DNA from: Prostheceraeus crozeri
Taxonomy: Eukaryota; Platyhelminthes; Polycladida; Euryleptidae
Direction: 5' to 3'
Assembly (NCBI GenBank): GCA_907163375.1
Contig: CAJQUW010003195.1
Coordinates: forward strand, 62,001-126,000
DNA length: 64,000 bases
The translations under genes were made by a program, and so were the position numbers. The notes under the pieces were generated by a model. That model searched no databases and was not told the DNA's origin. It saw only the letters and a list, made by a program, of their open reading frames with translations. Below, one piece after another: positions 37,592-47,777 of this stretch. The stretch's first letter is position 1. Every line of letters begins with the position of its first letter.

Positions 37592-38251
37592 TCATTCATT
37601 ATCTTCGCTTTGAAAGAATTTTATCAACTTTTCATCTGCAATTCTTTTGCTTTGTCTGTTCTCTTTAATTTGACTTTTCTCTTCTCTTGTTGCTTTTTGA
37701 GACTCGTGAGGAATTGGCGCAGTTTCAATCGGATACAGGAATTTAATTGATCGACGTATTTGTTTCTTGTTTGGAAGGTCCACAATAGCTACACGTATTT
37801 CTTTGTCTTTGCTTTGTATGAGGTGAGCGATGCGACCTAATTTCCATTGACCTCTTCGCAATCTGTCTTCTTCAATCAAAACAACAGTTCCAACTTCTGG
37901 TGTGCAATCAGATACTCCTGGCGAAACTTTGATGGAATGCTGATATCGCTCACGTAAGCTAGTGAGATACTCTTTATGCCAGATTTTCCAGAATGATTCG
38001 AGTGCTTGATTTCCAAATTCCCAGCAACTCTTAATATGCATTTCTTCATTATTTGGTTGAAATTGAGATTCTATCTTATTATTGTTGATATAGTTGATTC
38101 TGTTGTTTGGATTCAATGATAAAAAATCTTTGGGACAGATCGTTTTCCAGCTATCTCTGTCAGTATCGACGTATGGGTCGTGCATTAACCATGGCTTCAA
38201 CTTCTGCAATGACTGTTTGAAGTTCAATAAGCGATGAAAAACCCTTTCCAA
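37592..38251 (-). pseudogene. BEL/Pao integrase C-terminal region (DUF5641-like)
   Basis: This frame carries WKIWHKEYLTSLRERYQ, then GTVVLIEEDRLRRGQWKLGR and a RRSIKFLYPIE ending. This is the DUF5641-type domain that closes BEL/Pao pol polyproteins. It follows the integrase core, with the frame change near 38160-38250 where the two frames overlap. The end after LYPIE is a short basic tail. It is part of the same pol gene as the upstream frame. Confidence 0.75.
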
Positions 38252-38924
38252 TAACTTTTCTGAGAGGTTTCTTTACAACTGCTACCAACCGTTCGTAAAA
38301 GCCTCCAAACCATGGAGCTTTATCGGGAATAAATTTCCATGTTACATGTTGTGAAGTCATGTAATTCATTATTTCATCATTGAATTCAGGGCCGATAAGT
38401 CTGCTAAGTACACATTTAGCAAGTTTGAATTGCTTGGCATTGTCGGAGTACATAATGTAGACATGCATGTAAAGAGACAAACCCATGTTTTCTGCTTCAT
38501 TGACACTTATAAGAATTGGACCGAGATAATCAACACCTTTATTTGCGAATGGTACACTTCTGTTCACCCTTTCTTGTGGTAGTGGTGCCATTGGAGGAAT
38601 GCTGAAATGTCCACCTTCATACTTTCGGCACACTCTACAATCTTTGATCACACTCTTAACTGTACTTCTGCCTTTCGGAATCCAATACTTTTGTCTTACG
38701 AATGATAATACTTGATTCGCTCCTGGATGAAGGCCTTTTGATTCATGAATATCTCTGATTATGAGCATTGTGAAGTGATGATTCTTTAGCAGTAGTATAG
38801 GCATTTTTGCTGTGTCACTTAGACCTGAATCTATCTGCCATGACTTTTGATGATTCCATCTTCGGACATCTTCAGATTCAGTTAATGCCTCCAACGGCTT
38901 TGGTAAACTGGTATCTAATGTCAT
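38160..38924 (-). pseudogene. BEL/Pao integrase (zinc finger and partial catalytic core)
   Basis: The frame contains an H2C2-type zinc region (H-ESKGLHPGANQVLSFVRQKYW, then KDCRVCRKYEGG), the core motif NKGVDYLGP, and SDNAKQFK with WKFIPDKAPWFGGFYERLV. These identify a BEL/Pao integrase. Between DYLGP and SDNAKQF the usual span of about 60 residues is shortened, so a catalytic stretch seems deleted. The N-terminal side abuts gag directly; RT and RNase H are gone. Confidence 0.8.
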
Positions 38925-38969
38925 GGGGAAGTTTCTTAAACGTGTTCATAAAGACAAGCTCAAGATTTT

Positions 38970-39865
38970 TCATGTCGACACCATCTCCTCTAGTGCATGA
39001 CAATTAATATCAGGCTCTTCCATGAATGCTCTCAGTGCCTCAGGATCCATGGAATTTGTGATGTTAGGCAGCTTTTCCAATTTTTCGTAATAAGCTCTTT
39101 TGAGCATCGTCCTATTGCCATACCTATTGTCCAAAATGGAAAGTGCAAGCTTGTACTCAGAATCAGCTTTAAGCAATTCCATTGACTTTCTGGGAATGGG
39201 TCCTAACGCGTCTTGTAGGTAACGCAATTTTGCGCCATCCGTCAGGTCTTGGTCGTGAACAGTCGAGTTCCAATTTGATATAAACCTGGATAATCTGTTG
39301 GATTACCATTGAACTCGATCGGCCTAATGTGATGCAATTTCACTGTGATTCTTTCTCTTTCTTTACTACGCAGTTCCTCATTCAGACTGAGACTTTTTAG
39401 TTGCAACTCAACTAGGTCCTTGTGACGCTTTTGTTCAGCTTCAATGGTTTCTCCATGTCGTTTATCAGCACATTCTTCTTGAAATTTTGCTATCTGCTCA
39501 GCTTTTGTGGCAGCGGACTTTTCATCCTCGGCATTTATGTTGGAAACAATGATTTTCAACTTTTTAGTCACTTGTCTGATTTCATCAGCTCATACTGGTT
39601 CACTATCTTCACAGCTTGTAGCTCATACTCCTCTACTAGCTCATCATCAATTTGTGTAGTGACATTGTGACTCTTCAATGGCTTGACTATAGTAAATTTT
39701 GAGCTCAGACAGTTCCTGCTCTAGGTTATTAATCTCCTCTTTTAGTGCGAAATAGCCTACTTGGTCAGGATCGCTTCTAATGTGGTTTGCATCATTTTTG
39801 CGCATCTCTGTTATTCTATGTTTCGCTTCAAACTGTTTTATCAACCTTTTATATGTGGTTAACAA
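38970..39865 (-). pseudogene. BEL/Pao gag remnants (DUF1759-like), three frames
   Basis: Three consecutive minus-strand frames (39865-39647, 39571-39242, 39227-38970) encode a charged N-terminal coiled coil and then HHIRPIEFNGNPTDYPGLYQ. The next frame has MRYLQDALGPIPRKSMELL and LSILDNRYGN. The pattern of target-domain FxGdPxxyP, KLrYLqdaLxG and LxxRYG is that of the BEL/Pao gag family (DUF1759). Frameshifts at about 39240 and 39600 break it. Confidence 0.7.
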
Positions 39866-40037
39866 TCTTGGCGTGCTTCAATAAGTTATACAGCAACACA
39901 GAATAAAATAGAAGGCTTGGAAATAATTCACCGTAGAGAGCAAAAAAATATGAGTAGATAAAGCAGTGAATCAGGTGAAAAATATTAGAGAAATATCAAT
40001 AAAATAATTTTCTCATGTTGAAAATAGAACTCACACA

Positions 40038-40050
40038 CGCTCTGCTACCA
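40038..40050 (-). promoter_or_regulatory. BEL/Pao primer-binding site
   Basis: On the minus strand TGGTAGCAGAGCG begins 2 bases inside the 5' LTR boundary. TGG pairs with the CCA end of a tRNA, as expected for a minus-strand primer site. Confidence 0.6.
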
Positions 40051-40052
40051 AA

Positions 40053-40216
40053 TGTAGCCAAAGTTACGCAGTCGAAGATTGTAAAAACACTTTACTGGAA
40101 TTTACACGTAGATATATTTGAATTTGTTTACAATATTTGTCATTCAACAAATATATAATTGGTGTATACAAACAACATGTGCCACATGCACATAATCATA
40201 CGACGTTACCACGACA
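40053..40216 (-). repeat. BEL/Pao 5' LTR
   Basis: A 164-bp copy of the 36794-36960 LTR. In element orientation it starts TGTCGTGGTAACGTC and ends CTTTGGCTACA. It differs from its partner by few substitutions and a small indel around CATGTGC/CATGTGCTGC, which suggests a moderately recent insertion. Confidence 0.85.
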
Positions 40217-41033
40217 GTTCGTCAAATGGAAAATTTTTATCACATCGTTCGACTCTTCACGATCCAAATTTACTGACTGTGTACGTTTAATGTGCTGCCG
40301 ATCCCTGGTTCGTCAGAATAAATACTTGAATTTGCATCACCGGTACGTTCAGTGGAAAATTGATCTTGCCCCTCGAAACTATAGTTGTGGCCGTGCCCAT
40401 CAGTACTGAGAAATGTCATCTCTAGACGGAAACAAAGCAATTTATCTGTGTGAGTGCATCCTAATTAGATATCTATGACCTTTTTGAGTTGGTAAATTGA
40501 TGTGACCTTAGCAACTCGAAAAGGTGATCATATTCACAATAATTTGCGCGTTTTGTACGAACTTCTTCTCAATGCCTCTTCGGTTTTTAGTCGGTTAAAG
40601 CTCTCTTATTTTTGGAAGACCTGCAATTCTAAGCTTCAAAGCAAGTTGGGAAAATGTCATCCCGTGTGATATGTGATTTAATTTCATCCAAAATATTTTG
40701 TTAAAACTCAAGTTCTACATTCCTTAGTTTTATCGCCCTGTTATGCACAATTGTAAGTTTGAAATATCGCAAAGCACGTCAAACAGCAAATACTTTATTA
40801 ATGATGATGTCTAAAATACCTTTCCTATTGTCCAACTCCTGTCTCATAGGCTCAGTCTCATAATAGCGAAGTGTCAAAATAGCGGTGTCAAAATAGCGAA
40901 TCTCAAAATAGCGAAATCTCAAAACCGCGAAAACGCATTGCATAACGCTAACAAATATGACTTTGTTAAGAGGCAATTAGATTAGCAAATATATCCATTA
41001 ATTGTTAAAATAAATGTCGCTCGCGGCCAGTTT

Positions 41034-41687
41034 TTGCGTGCGCTTCGTATTTGTAGTTCTGATTCTATTGATGATGAAATTGATTTCATTTTTTCTTCGT
41101 TTATGAAACTTGGTTATCCTCCAGATGTCTTAAACAAAGCTTTATCTAAAGCTAAGTCTACGTATTTTCGACCTGAACCTTTGTCGGATAATGTACATGT
41201 AAATAATGTAAATTTTCTTTCTGTACCCTTTTTACCTTCTCTAAATTGTACCAGTAATCATCGTTTGGCTAAATGTTACGGTACCAAACTTGTATTTCGT
41301 TACCCTAACAGTATCAAATCAAACCTAGTTCATAACAACAGTATTAAGAAACCCGGCGGTGTGTATAGTATACCATGTAAAGACTGCGATAAATTTTATG
41401 TCGGTGAAACAGGTCGATCTGTTATTACTCGTATCAATGAACACAAGAGAGCTGTCAGATATTTTGATGAAAATAATGCTTTGGCCCAACATTGTATGCA
41501 AACAGGTCATTCTATTGATTTTAATGGGCATGACGTTTTGTCTTATTGTAGTGATTTTAGAACCAGACGTGTGGTTGAATCTTCATTTATTAAGGTTAAC
41601 CAATCAGAAGTGTTCAACAGTAACTCAGGCTTTCATCAACCGGACTTGGTAACCGCTTCGCGAGTTGTAAATTGTATTCGCCGCTGA
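41034..41687 (+). pseudogene. PLE RT thumb/GIY-YIG endonuclease fragment
   Basis: The frame reads RALRICSSDSIDDEIDFIF with a GYPPDVLNKALSKA segment (post-RT region), then LSVPFLPSLN and LVFRYPNSIKSNLV. The GIY-YIG nuclease follows: GVYSIPCKDCDKFYVGETGR, then RINEHK. The CxxC after the first Tyr is typical of Penelope-type nucleases. The palm and fingers of the RT are absent, so the copy is 5'-truncated. The nuclease frame itself is intact to its stop. A hammerhead ribozyme motif lies 26 bases after the stop. Confidence 0.8.
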
Positions 41688-41712
41688 TTTTGTCATCATT
41701 CATTTCTTGTGA

Positions 41713-41745
41713 CCTGAGGAAGGGAGCAGGTGACTCCCGAAACGT
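41713..41745 (+). ncRNA. Hammerhead ribozyme motif (PLE type)
   Basis: The CTGAGGA core (41714-41720) is followed by a stem GGGAG...CTCCC and then GAAAC (41739-41743). The two conserved hammerhead boxes are CUGANGA and GAAA, and the spacing suits a minimal type I ribozyme as described in PLE termini. The outer stem was not traced with certainty. Confidence 0.6.
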
Positions 41746-42317
41746 TGTCCAGCAAATAGAGATTTTCTCACATAGTGGCTATTTTATTATTAGCAAACAT
41801 AATTATCATTAAACAGCTACTGAGGGCTTATTAAAGGATCACTTGCACAGTTAACATTAAAAGACGCCTGGCATTCTGCATTTCAACTCGCACCCGAAAT
41901 GTTTATTAACGACATGTGACAGCTACAAAACACTAGATGAACAGCACTTACAGTGCATTAATGGTGCTTAAATTAGGTGCATAAATTAGCAAACTTGCTG
42001 CCTTTAGACATTTGTGTATCGTACACTAATTTTGTATAACGTACGACATTTGCGAAGAATTGTCGGCTTCCTTTGATACGGATCCTGTTATTGTAGAGAG
42101 TTGAATAAATATCAGTTGCCTACCCGTAGTCACACAGCAACAGCTTCCTCTGATACGGATCCCTTAATTGAAAAACGTACGGTAGTGATGATTAGGCAAT
42201 TCAAATTATCTTTTCAATGAAAAGAGCAAACAAAGTTTCTCGAGAACTTGCTAGCGTTATGCAATAAGTTTTCGCTATTTTGAGATTCGCTATTTTGACA
42301 CTTCGCTATTATGAGAC

Positions 42318-43919
42318 GACACCAAAGATATTTAATTGTTTAAAAGGCTAGATGAGAAATAGAAGCCTAAATTTGAGCCCATTTTAGTACGGTCCTTATC
42401 GTGTCAAAAAAAGCATTACGGCAATGGGGCGAAATTGCTGTTTTGTCGGCTGTACGGTGTGCAATGCGACAAAAAGCCTTGGAAATGGCACATGATGTAA
42501 AGCATAATTCACTGATATTATATGATAAGTTTCAAGAATATTCGTTCAGTAGTTTCTCTGAAAAAAAATGTTAAAGATGAGAGGGGTAATATAGCAATTT
42601 AATGCAACTATCATTTTGGAATATTCAGATGAAAACTGATTGGGTGTTGATGAACACGCATGCAGATCTGTAGAAAACATAACTATTAACAATCCGAATT
42701 AAGAATCCGAATATAACACTGAGGAATTGGCTATGAGGCTCAGCCATGTCAGCAACGCTCTATAAGTTATTCACCAGGCTGAAACTACAACATGGATCTA
42801 TGTATTGCAAATAATTAACAGAGGCCATTTTAGGTCCAAGTGTAATTGATCATCGGATGTCTGTCAATGTCAAAGATGCTGTCAATGTGTATTGTATAAC
42901 ATACGTAATAAATGTTGTTTGTTTTTACTTGCTTAAGCCAATTTCATATCAAATTTTCTGATAATTCATATATACTTTTGCTGGTGTATCAGGTAATTTC
43001 TTGCCGCAAAATTACATCTACACGTTAGATTATTGCCAAGCTTGGCAATCGCGTTTGGCGTGGCCGGGCAACAGCGGGCACATCAGCGATGTACATGTAC
43101 ATGTACAACCATAGCCAGGCTTAATTCGTATTTAATTCAAAGAAACAATCTGCATGATCAAAAGTAAAGACGCGGTTCATTTTTCTGTTCAGAAAAGTCA
43201 TTTAGTCATGTATTTGGTGAATTGTAAGTAAGTGTAAACTTCACCTGCTTTTATCTAAGAATGAAACAATTGGTTTTCATTTGTGTTATTCCTATATAAC
43301 ACAGAGTTCTTCAGATTTAATAATCTACTAACATAGAATAATGCAATTACAACATAGAATAATGCAATTAAGTCTTGAAAGAATTGTATCACCAGGATGC
43401 TTTTATTTACAACTACGTTTTGCAAAACATCTGAGAAAAGACTATTATTTGTTGCAATTTGGACTCTGCATTTAGACATATATAATAATTTCTTGATTTA
43501 TTATTAAAATGCGTTTTGGTTCTGTAGTTACTGAATAGAGGCAATGAAAAGGAATATTAGTTGCTCGCTTACAAATATTTTCAAAATCATGCAATATCAG
43601 CTGATTTTCATTGGTTTCGTTGCACACAAAGTAAAAACACATCTATTTCCTATCTACCCCTTTATAATATTAAATATCTTTGGACGACACCGTCTCATAA
43701 CGTTGCCTGTCTTCAATGGCCAGAGATCAATGAAAGTTTAATTCATAGCACGCTGATGATTCATGGAAATATTTTCAGCTTTCATTCATAACCGAGCTCA
43801 TTCAGGAATCGCCCATTCGATGTCCTAATGAAGTGAGATTCAAAATTCCAAGAGTATATTTCATAAAGAAAGACCCAAAAAGACAATGTACAGATTTATT
43901 CAGTCCGTTTCATAAATAG
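42318..43919. other. AT-rich stretch without recognised genes
   Basis: No domain or repeat was recognised in these 1.6 kb, apart from a short ACATGTACATGTACA run near 43092 and a tandem 19-base duplication (ACATAGAATAATGCAATTA) at about 43331-43370. Confidence 0.5.
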
Positions 43920-43929
43920 TTATCCATTA

Positions 43930-44880
43930 GTTAAAACAGCAACATTTATAGCATGGAGTATGATCATCTGTTGATCAACCTGATTCCACTCCTGCCTCTT
44001 TAAAGATTTCAACCGATTCAGATCATTTCCCAGACAAATTCGACTACGAACTCGCCGTTTCAAGATATATGATCAGACACTCTCGATTGGATTCAAGTCA
44101 GGAGACCTTGCCGGCCAGTCTAAGGGTTGTATTCATACCTGTCTTTTATACAATTGAGTTGCACTGGCACGATGGCATGGAGCATTGTCATCCATGAGAA
44201 TTCAATCAGATGATGAATCATCTAAACTGAATTCTTAAGGATAAGCATGTTCTTCGAGCACTCGAACGTAGCGTTCGGATGGATTTCATATTTCCCTCAT
44301 AGCATGCAGTGAACTGCGACCATCACTCCCAATGGTTCCACAAATGAGCAATTTCCTGCAATCGTCCAGACTCCTCGATGTAAAAAACGATCAGGAATGT
44401 CTTGCCCAGACTTCAGCCAAAGGTACAGACGTCCATCTTTGAATTTTAATCGGACAGCTGCCTGCCTCATCCGACCAAACAACACGTGTCCACTGATTCC
44501 GCCAGTGGCAACATTTTATTGACCACGACAGTCTCATGTTCTTGTGTCGCTCGGACAGATTCAGCTTCGATGGTCTCTTACGACTGGAGTAGTTCAACTC
44601 CTTAAGTCGTCTCCAAGCAGCTGTCCTGGAAAGATTTGAACCTGCTGAAAGCTCAGATAAAGAGTTAGAGAGATCATTATTGACTAAACTGTTGATGTAG
44701 CGATTAGACCTACGAGAGGTCGGCCAGAAGACCTTCCACCCGGCCGCTGACAGCCTCTTCGCAACCAACAGTAAATAGCACCGACACAGTGCCAACTGGC
44801 CGACCACTTCGGATCAAAGATAGCCTTTCTGGTACGCTTTCAGTACAGCAGGTCGCATGTTACTAAGAGACACAAAACAG
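43930..44880 (-). pseudogene. Tc1/mariner transposase, decayed
   Basis: Minus-strand frames give a helix-turn-helix part (SNSLSELSAGSNLSRTAAWR, then RLKELNYSSRKRPSKL), the WTRVVWSDE box with the first catalytic Asp, a shifted frame with FKDGRLYLWLKSGQDIP, then MDDNAPCHRAS (second Asp) and WPARSPDLNPIE (third region). These are the classical Tc1-family landmarks in the right order. At least one frameshift near 44480 and several in-frame stops between 44100 and 44300 inactivate it. Terminal inverted repeats were not identified. Confidence 0.85.
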
Positions 44881-45180
44881 GTGAAATTAATGAATTCGAT
44901 GTCTTTCGATTACACAGCATTGTTTTCGTCTGTCTAGAAATGTGTGAAATGTCAGTTATGCACGCATGAGAGTGATGAGTCACGCTTCCTGGTTAGCGAT
45001 GAAAGTGAGAATTGAATTCCAAGCAAATTGCAAAAGATTGAAGCATAAGTTTAGTCAACTGACTGCTATTTAGAGTATAGTCATGAAATTTTCACAGGGG
45101 CAATTTCAGAACATGAGAACTTTCTAGGCCTACGTAATTAACCTATAGGCCTTAACAAGTCATCATCATTCCTCTGTATA

Positions 45181-45346
45181 AGGCCTCAGCCACACTGAAA
45201 GCAAGGCAAACACGAGCGTCCCGAGCAAACGTATTTCCGCCAACTATCAATCGCTCTTGTTTGCATTGCTCGCAGTGTGGCAGTCTACACATCTTTGCTC
45301 GGAAACGCTTGGAAAACCTCGCAGTGTGGCAATGTGGCTGAGGCCT
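45181..45346. mobile_element. MITE with AGGCCTCAGCCACA termini
   Basis: AGGCCTCAGCCACACTG at the left is matched by an inverted TGTGGCTGAGGCCT at the right, and an internal GCAGTGTGGCA repeats the subterminal part. The element is 166 bp with no open frame. The flanks (TATA/AACG) give no clear target duplication. It is a typical non-autonomous DNA transposon. Confidence 0.65.
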
Positions 45347-45858
45347 AACGCATTCAATTGAAATTCTACTCTGGCTTTTAAAACTGAAGAAGTCTTATCT
45401 TATTTCGACATCGAATGGCCGACTCCAAGAGAAGGAGCTCGTTTATAAGTGAGGCCTGAAAATATTTCCATGAATCATTACCGTGATCTGAATCAAACTT
45501 TCATTGATTATTGAGCAATTAAAGACAGACTGCATTATGGAGATAGGAGTTGGACAACAGGTAAAGTATTTTAGACATCAACATTAAAGTATTTGCTGTT
45601 TGTGCGTGCTTTGCGATATTTCAAACCGGCATATACATAGGCATGCACAAAAGAATCTAGAACTTGAGTTTTGTTTTATCACAATGTTTTAGATGAAACT
45701 AAAATTCTTAATCACTATGACTTCATCACTATGAGCATCAAGCTTGATTCTGTTCATTTAATTTTAATCAATCTTCATCGACGAATGTTATGCGAAGCTA
45801 TTGTTCGTATAAATCGGTGCTATAGCTGTAATCAGAAGCGCGCACGCCACGGTTGGAA

Positions 45859-46470
45859 CCACAGAAATAGATTCATCTGCGCGCTTCGCTTTCCTAGAAA
45901 GGAAGAATTGTATGTAACCTTAATATCGAAATGGCACATCACCGAATTAGACAACTTGCTCCTTCTCGAATGGATAATTCGTGTATCGCTTGCTATTGGA
46001 AATGGCAAACAATAAGCTGTCAGCAGAGGACACTAGAGCCAGTGAGAGATGCGTGCGTGATGTGATATCACTTCGCACACACCGAAACACACATCGCTTT
46101 CTTGGCTAACATTCGATTCAGTGTATGCACTATACAGTGAGAAATGCCGAGGAGAGGATGTGAAAACATCAAGTGAACTAATTTTCGTACGCCTGCTACT
46201 TTCTTTAATAATGATCGGAAGGGCCAACATTATGGAGAAAACTTGTGGGCAATGATCTGAATTCTTCGAATCTGAAGGAATTTTGGCAATCGAAGCACTT
46301 CGCTGGAACTCACATTAATCCGCAAGCGACGCACGACTTTTTTCCTATCTCTGTAAGGTATTAGGAATTCCTTTTTGCCCACTCAATAGGTTCCTCGATG
46401 TGCCATCAGTTTCGTATTAATCACACTTCTAGCAAACCGAAGCAGATAAACAAAATATTTAATTCTGTGG
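45859..46470 (-). mobile_element. MITE-like element, copy 2, with 6-bp target duplication
   Basis: An inverted copy of 14460-15039, 612 bp, with ends CCACAGAAAT and ATTCTGTGG. It is flanked on both sides by TTGGAA (45853-45858 and 46471-46476), a 6-bp target-site duplication that fixes the element ends. Internal differences from copy 1 include a longer region near 46080-46120. No transposase motif is visible, so it is non-autonomous and its superfamily is unassigned. Confidence 0.7.
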
Positions 46471-46677
46471 TTGGAACAGACCAATGTAGTCGAAACCGAC
46501 CAGAAGCTAGCGAAGCAACCTACTCTGGCAGCTGCCCAGCTTAAACCGTTAGAGATCATTCAATTTTCTGTATACGGTAGATTTACTGGTACTCACAGTG
46601 GTACTCATTTCCATCCAAATTCATCCTCTATGGAGAAAAGTATTAAGAATCCCTTTACTAACTTGAAGTTTCTATCG

Positions 46678-46845
46678 TTTTGTAAGGTTTTGGGTGTTGG
46701 GAAACCAAGTACAGAAGATAGTGGTAATTTATTTTCTTTATTAATTTCGGTCATCATCAGAAGCATAAAATTACTAAAGAATGAAAATTATCACCATCTT
46801 CTGTACTTGGTTTCCCAAAACCTAAAACCCAAAACCTTACAAAAA
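46678..46845. repeat. Foldback element with arms of about 55 bp
   Basis: The left arm 46678-46730 (TTTTGTAAGGTTTTGGGTGT...) and right arm 46785-46845 are inverted copies with few mismatches, separated by 54 bp. Open frames across it are incidental. Confidence 0.6.
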
Positions 46846-47307
46846 ATGATTAAGCAACGCATCTTCAACACATTCTAGTAATCTGATGCGCTCAAACTGT
46901 CTAATTCTGTGGATGTGCTATTATTGCTGAATCCTTGTAAAATGCAGCAAAAATCGTAAAAACATGCCTTGTTCATTAAATTTGTTTCACGCGGCTACAG
47001 TTGTATGAATTCATCATTAATTTTAGTGCAGTAAAAAAGTCTCTCAATCACGGACAATCAAGCTCGTGAAGCAACAAATTAAATTTTCATGGGAATATCT
47101 CACTCTTAATTGAAACATGCTGAAACATGAATTATGTAGCCTATCATTACGGTCGTAACAGCGTAAGAATGATATTTTCTAAGATGGGAACTTCATCGTC
47201 AAATTTGCTGTGCAATTTGGGCCACCAAAACAGAAGAGAACAAAAAAACATGATAATCAAATAGTGAGCCTGTGTTTGTCAACGTGGAGAAAACCGAAGT
47301 ATTAGAC

Positions 47308-47333
47308 AGAGAGAGAGAGAGAGAGAGAGAGAG
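47308..47333. repeat. (GA)n microsatellite
   Basis: About 13 GA dinucleotides without interruption. Confidence 0.95.
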
Positions 47334-47475
47334 TGCTTGGCGTAAGCGAGAAGAGGCTTTCTGGATCAAGACAAACCAGAACAAAGCGAACTTAGTGAAT
47401 TTTAGAACTGCTCGTGTTGACTTCTCTTTGGATAATTTTCGTATTTTATGTCGCGTTTCGTGTTCAGTCGCGCAA

Positions 47476-47550
47476 GTGGCTCGTAGCTCGGTCGGTTAGA
47501 GCACAGGTCTAGTTAACCTAGGTCGTAGGTTCGAATCCTACCAGCCGCAC
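47476..47550 (+). tRNA. tRNA-Thr(AGT)-like sequence, possibly a pseudogene or SINE head
   Basis: The D-arm GCTCGGTCGGTTAGAGC is canonical, and the T-arm GTAGG-TTCGAAT-CCTAC is perfect. The anticodon arm AGGT-CTAGTTA-ACCT gives anticodon AGT. The acceptor stem pairs six of seven (GTGGCTC with CAGCCGC), with one extra base before the D-stem and a C-C mismatch. T37 in the anticodon loop is unusual. The boxes for polymerase III are intact. The acceptor irregularities make a functional tRNA uncertain. Confidence 0.5.
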
Positions 47551-47747
47551 ATCTTTAGCATGGCAATTTGATTTATCGTTTATTTAATATCATTGTTGTT
47601 AATGATCTTACTTTCTACTTGTAATCAGTAGTACTCATACTTAGGAATTTGTATATTCGGACTGTGTTCTTTGCATTGGTGGAGTCGATTTTAATCATAG
47701 ATTGTAGCGTGAACTGTGATCTATGACTGGTTCTACAGTCAGTTCCT

Positions 47748-47777
47748 CTGACGATGGCCTGCAGTGCCAGCCGAAAG
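47748..47777 (+). ncRNA. Hammerhead-like motif
   Basis: CTGACGA (47748-47754) is followed by T-GGC, a CTGCAGTGCCA loop, then GCC-GAAAG (47770-47777). The CUGANGA and GAAA boxes are separated by a 3-bp GGC/GCC stem, as in PLE-associated hammerheads. No PLE protein was found next to it, so it may be a terminal relic. Confidence 0.4.

Larger units (their letters stand above)
36794..40216 (-). mobile_element. BEL/Pao LTR retrotransposon, internally deleted
   Basis: Two LTRs (36794-36960 and 40053-40216) flank gag and integrase remnants on the minus strand. Next to the 5' LTR, the minus strand reads TTTGGTAGCAGAGCG, a primer-binding site of the type usual in BEL/Pao elements. Protease, reverse transcriptase and RNase H are absent: gag ends near 38970 and integrase begins within 50 bp. 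No exact target duplication is evident; only GTT is shared at the two ends. Confidence 0.85.
40854..42317. repeat. Inner inverted repeat with AATAGCGA subrepeats around a PLE fragment
   Basis: The left arm 40854-40952 contains TCTCATAATAGCGAAGTGTC and four TCAAAATAGCGA-type subrepeats, and ends near GCATAACGCTA. The right arm 42249-42317 is the inverse with one subrepeat fewer. The enclosed 1.3 kb contains the PLE GIY-YIG frame and a hammerhead motif. This parallels the PLE copy at 11721-12715, which is also enclosed by inverted arms. Confidence 0.65.
40758..45626. repeat. Outer inverted repeat enclosing a TE cluster
   Basis: The left arm 40758-40843 (GTTTGAAATATCGCAAAGCA...CAACTCCTGTCT) and right arm 45541-45626 are inverted copies with about 90% identity by eye. 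The 4.7 kb between them hold a second inverted repeat, a PLE fragment, a Tc1/mariner relic and a MITE. It may be two copies of one repeat in opposite orientation or the termini of one composite element. Confidence 0.6.

Noticed and set aside
36789..40221. 5-bp target-site duplication of the BEL/Pao element
   Set aside because: Left AAGTT and right GTTCG share only GTT; not a convincing duplication.
46471..46878. 135-residue plus-strand frame
   Set aside because: It crosses a foldback element; the open frame is incidental to the inverted repeat.
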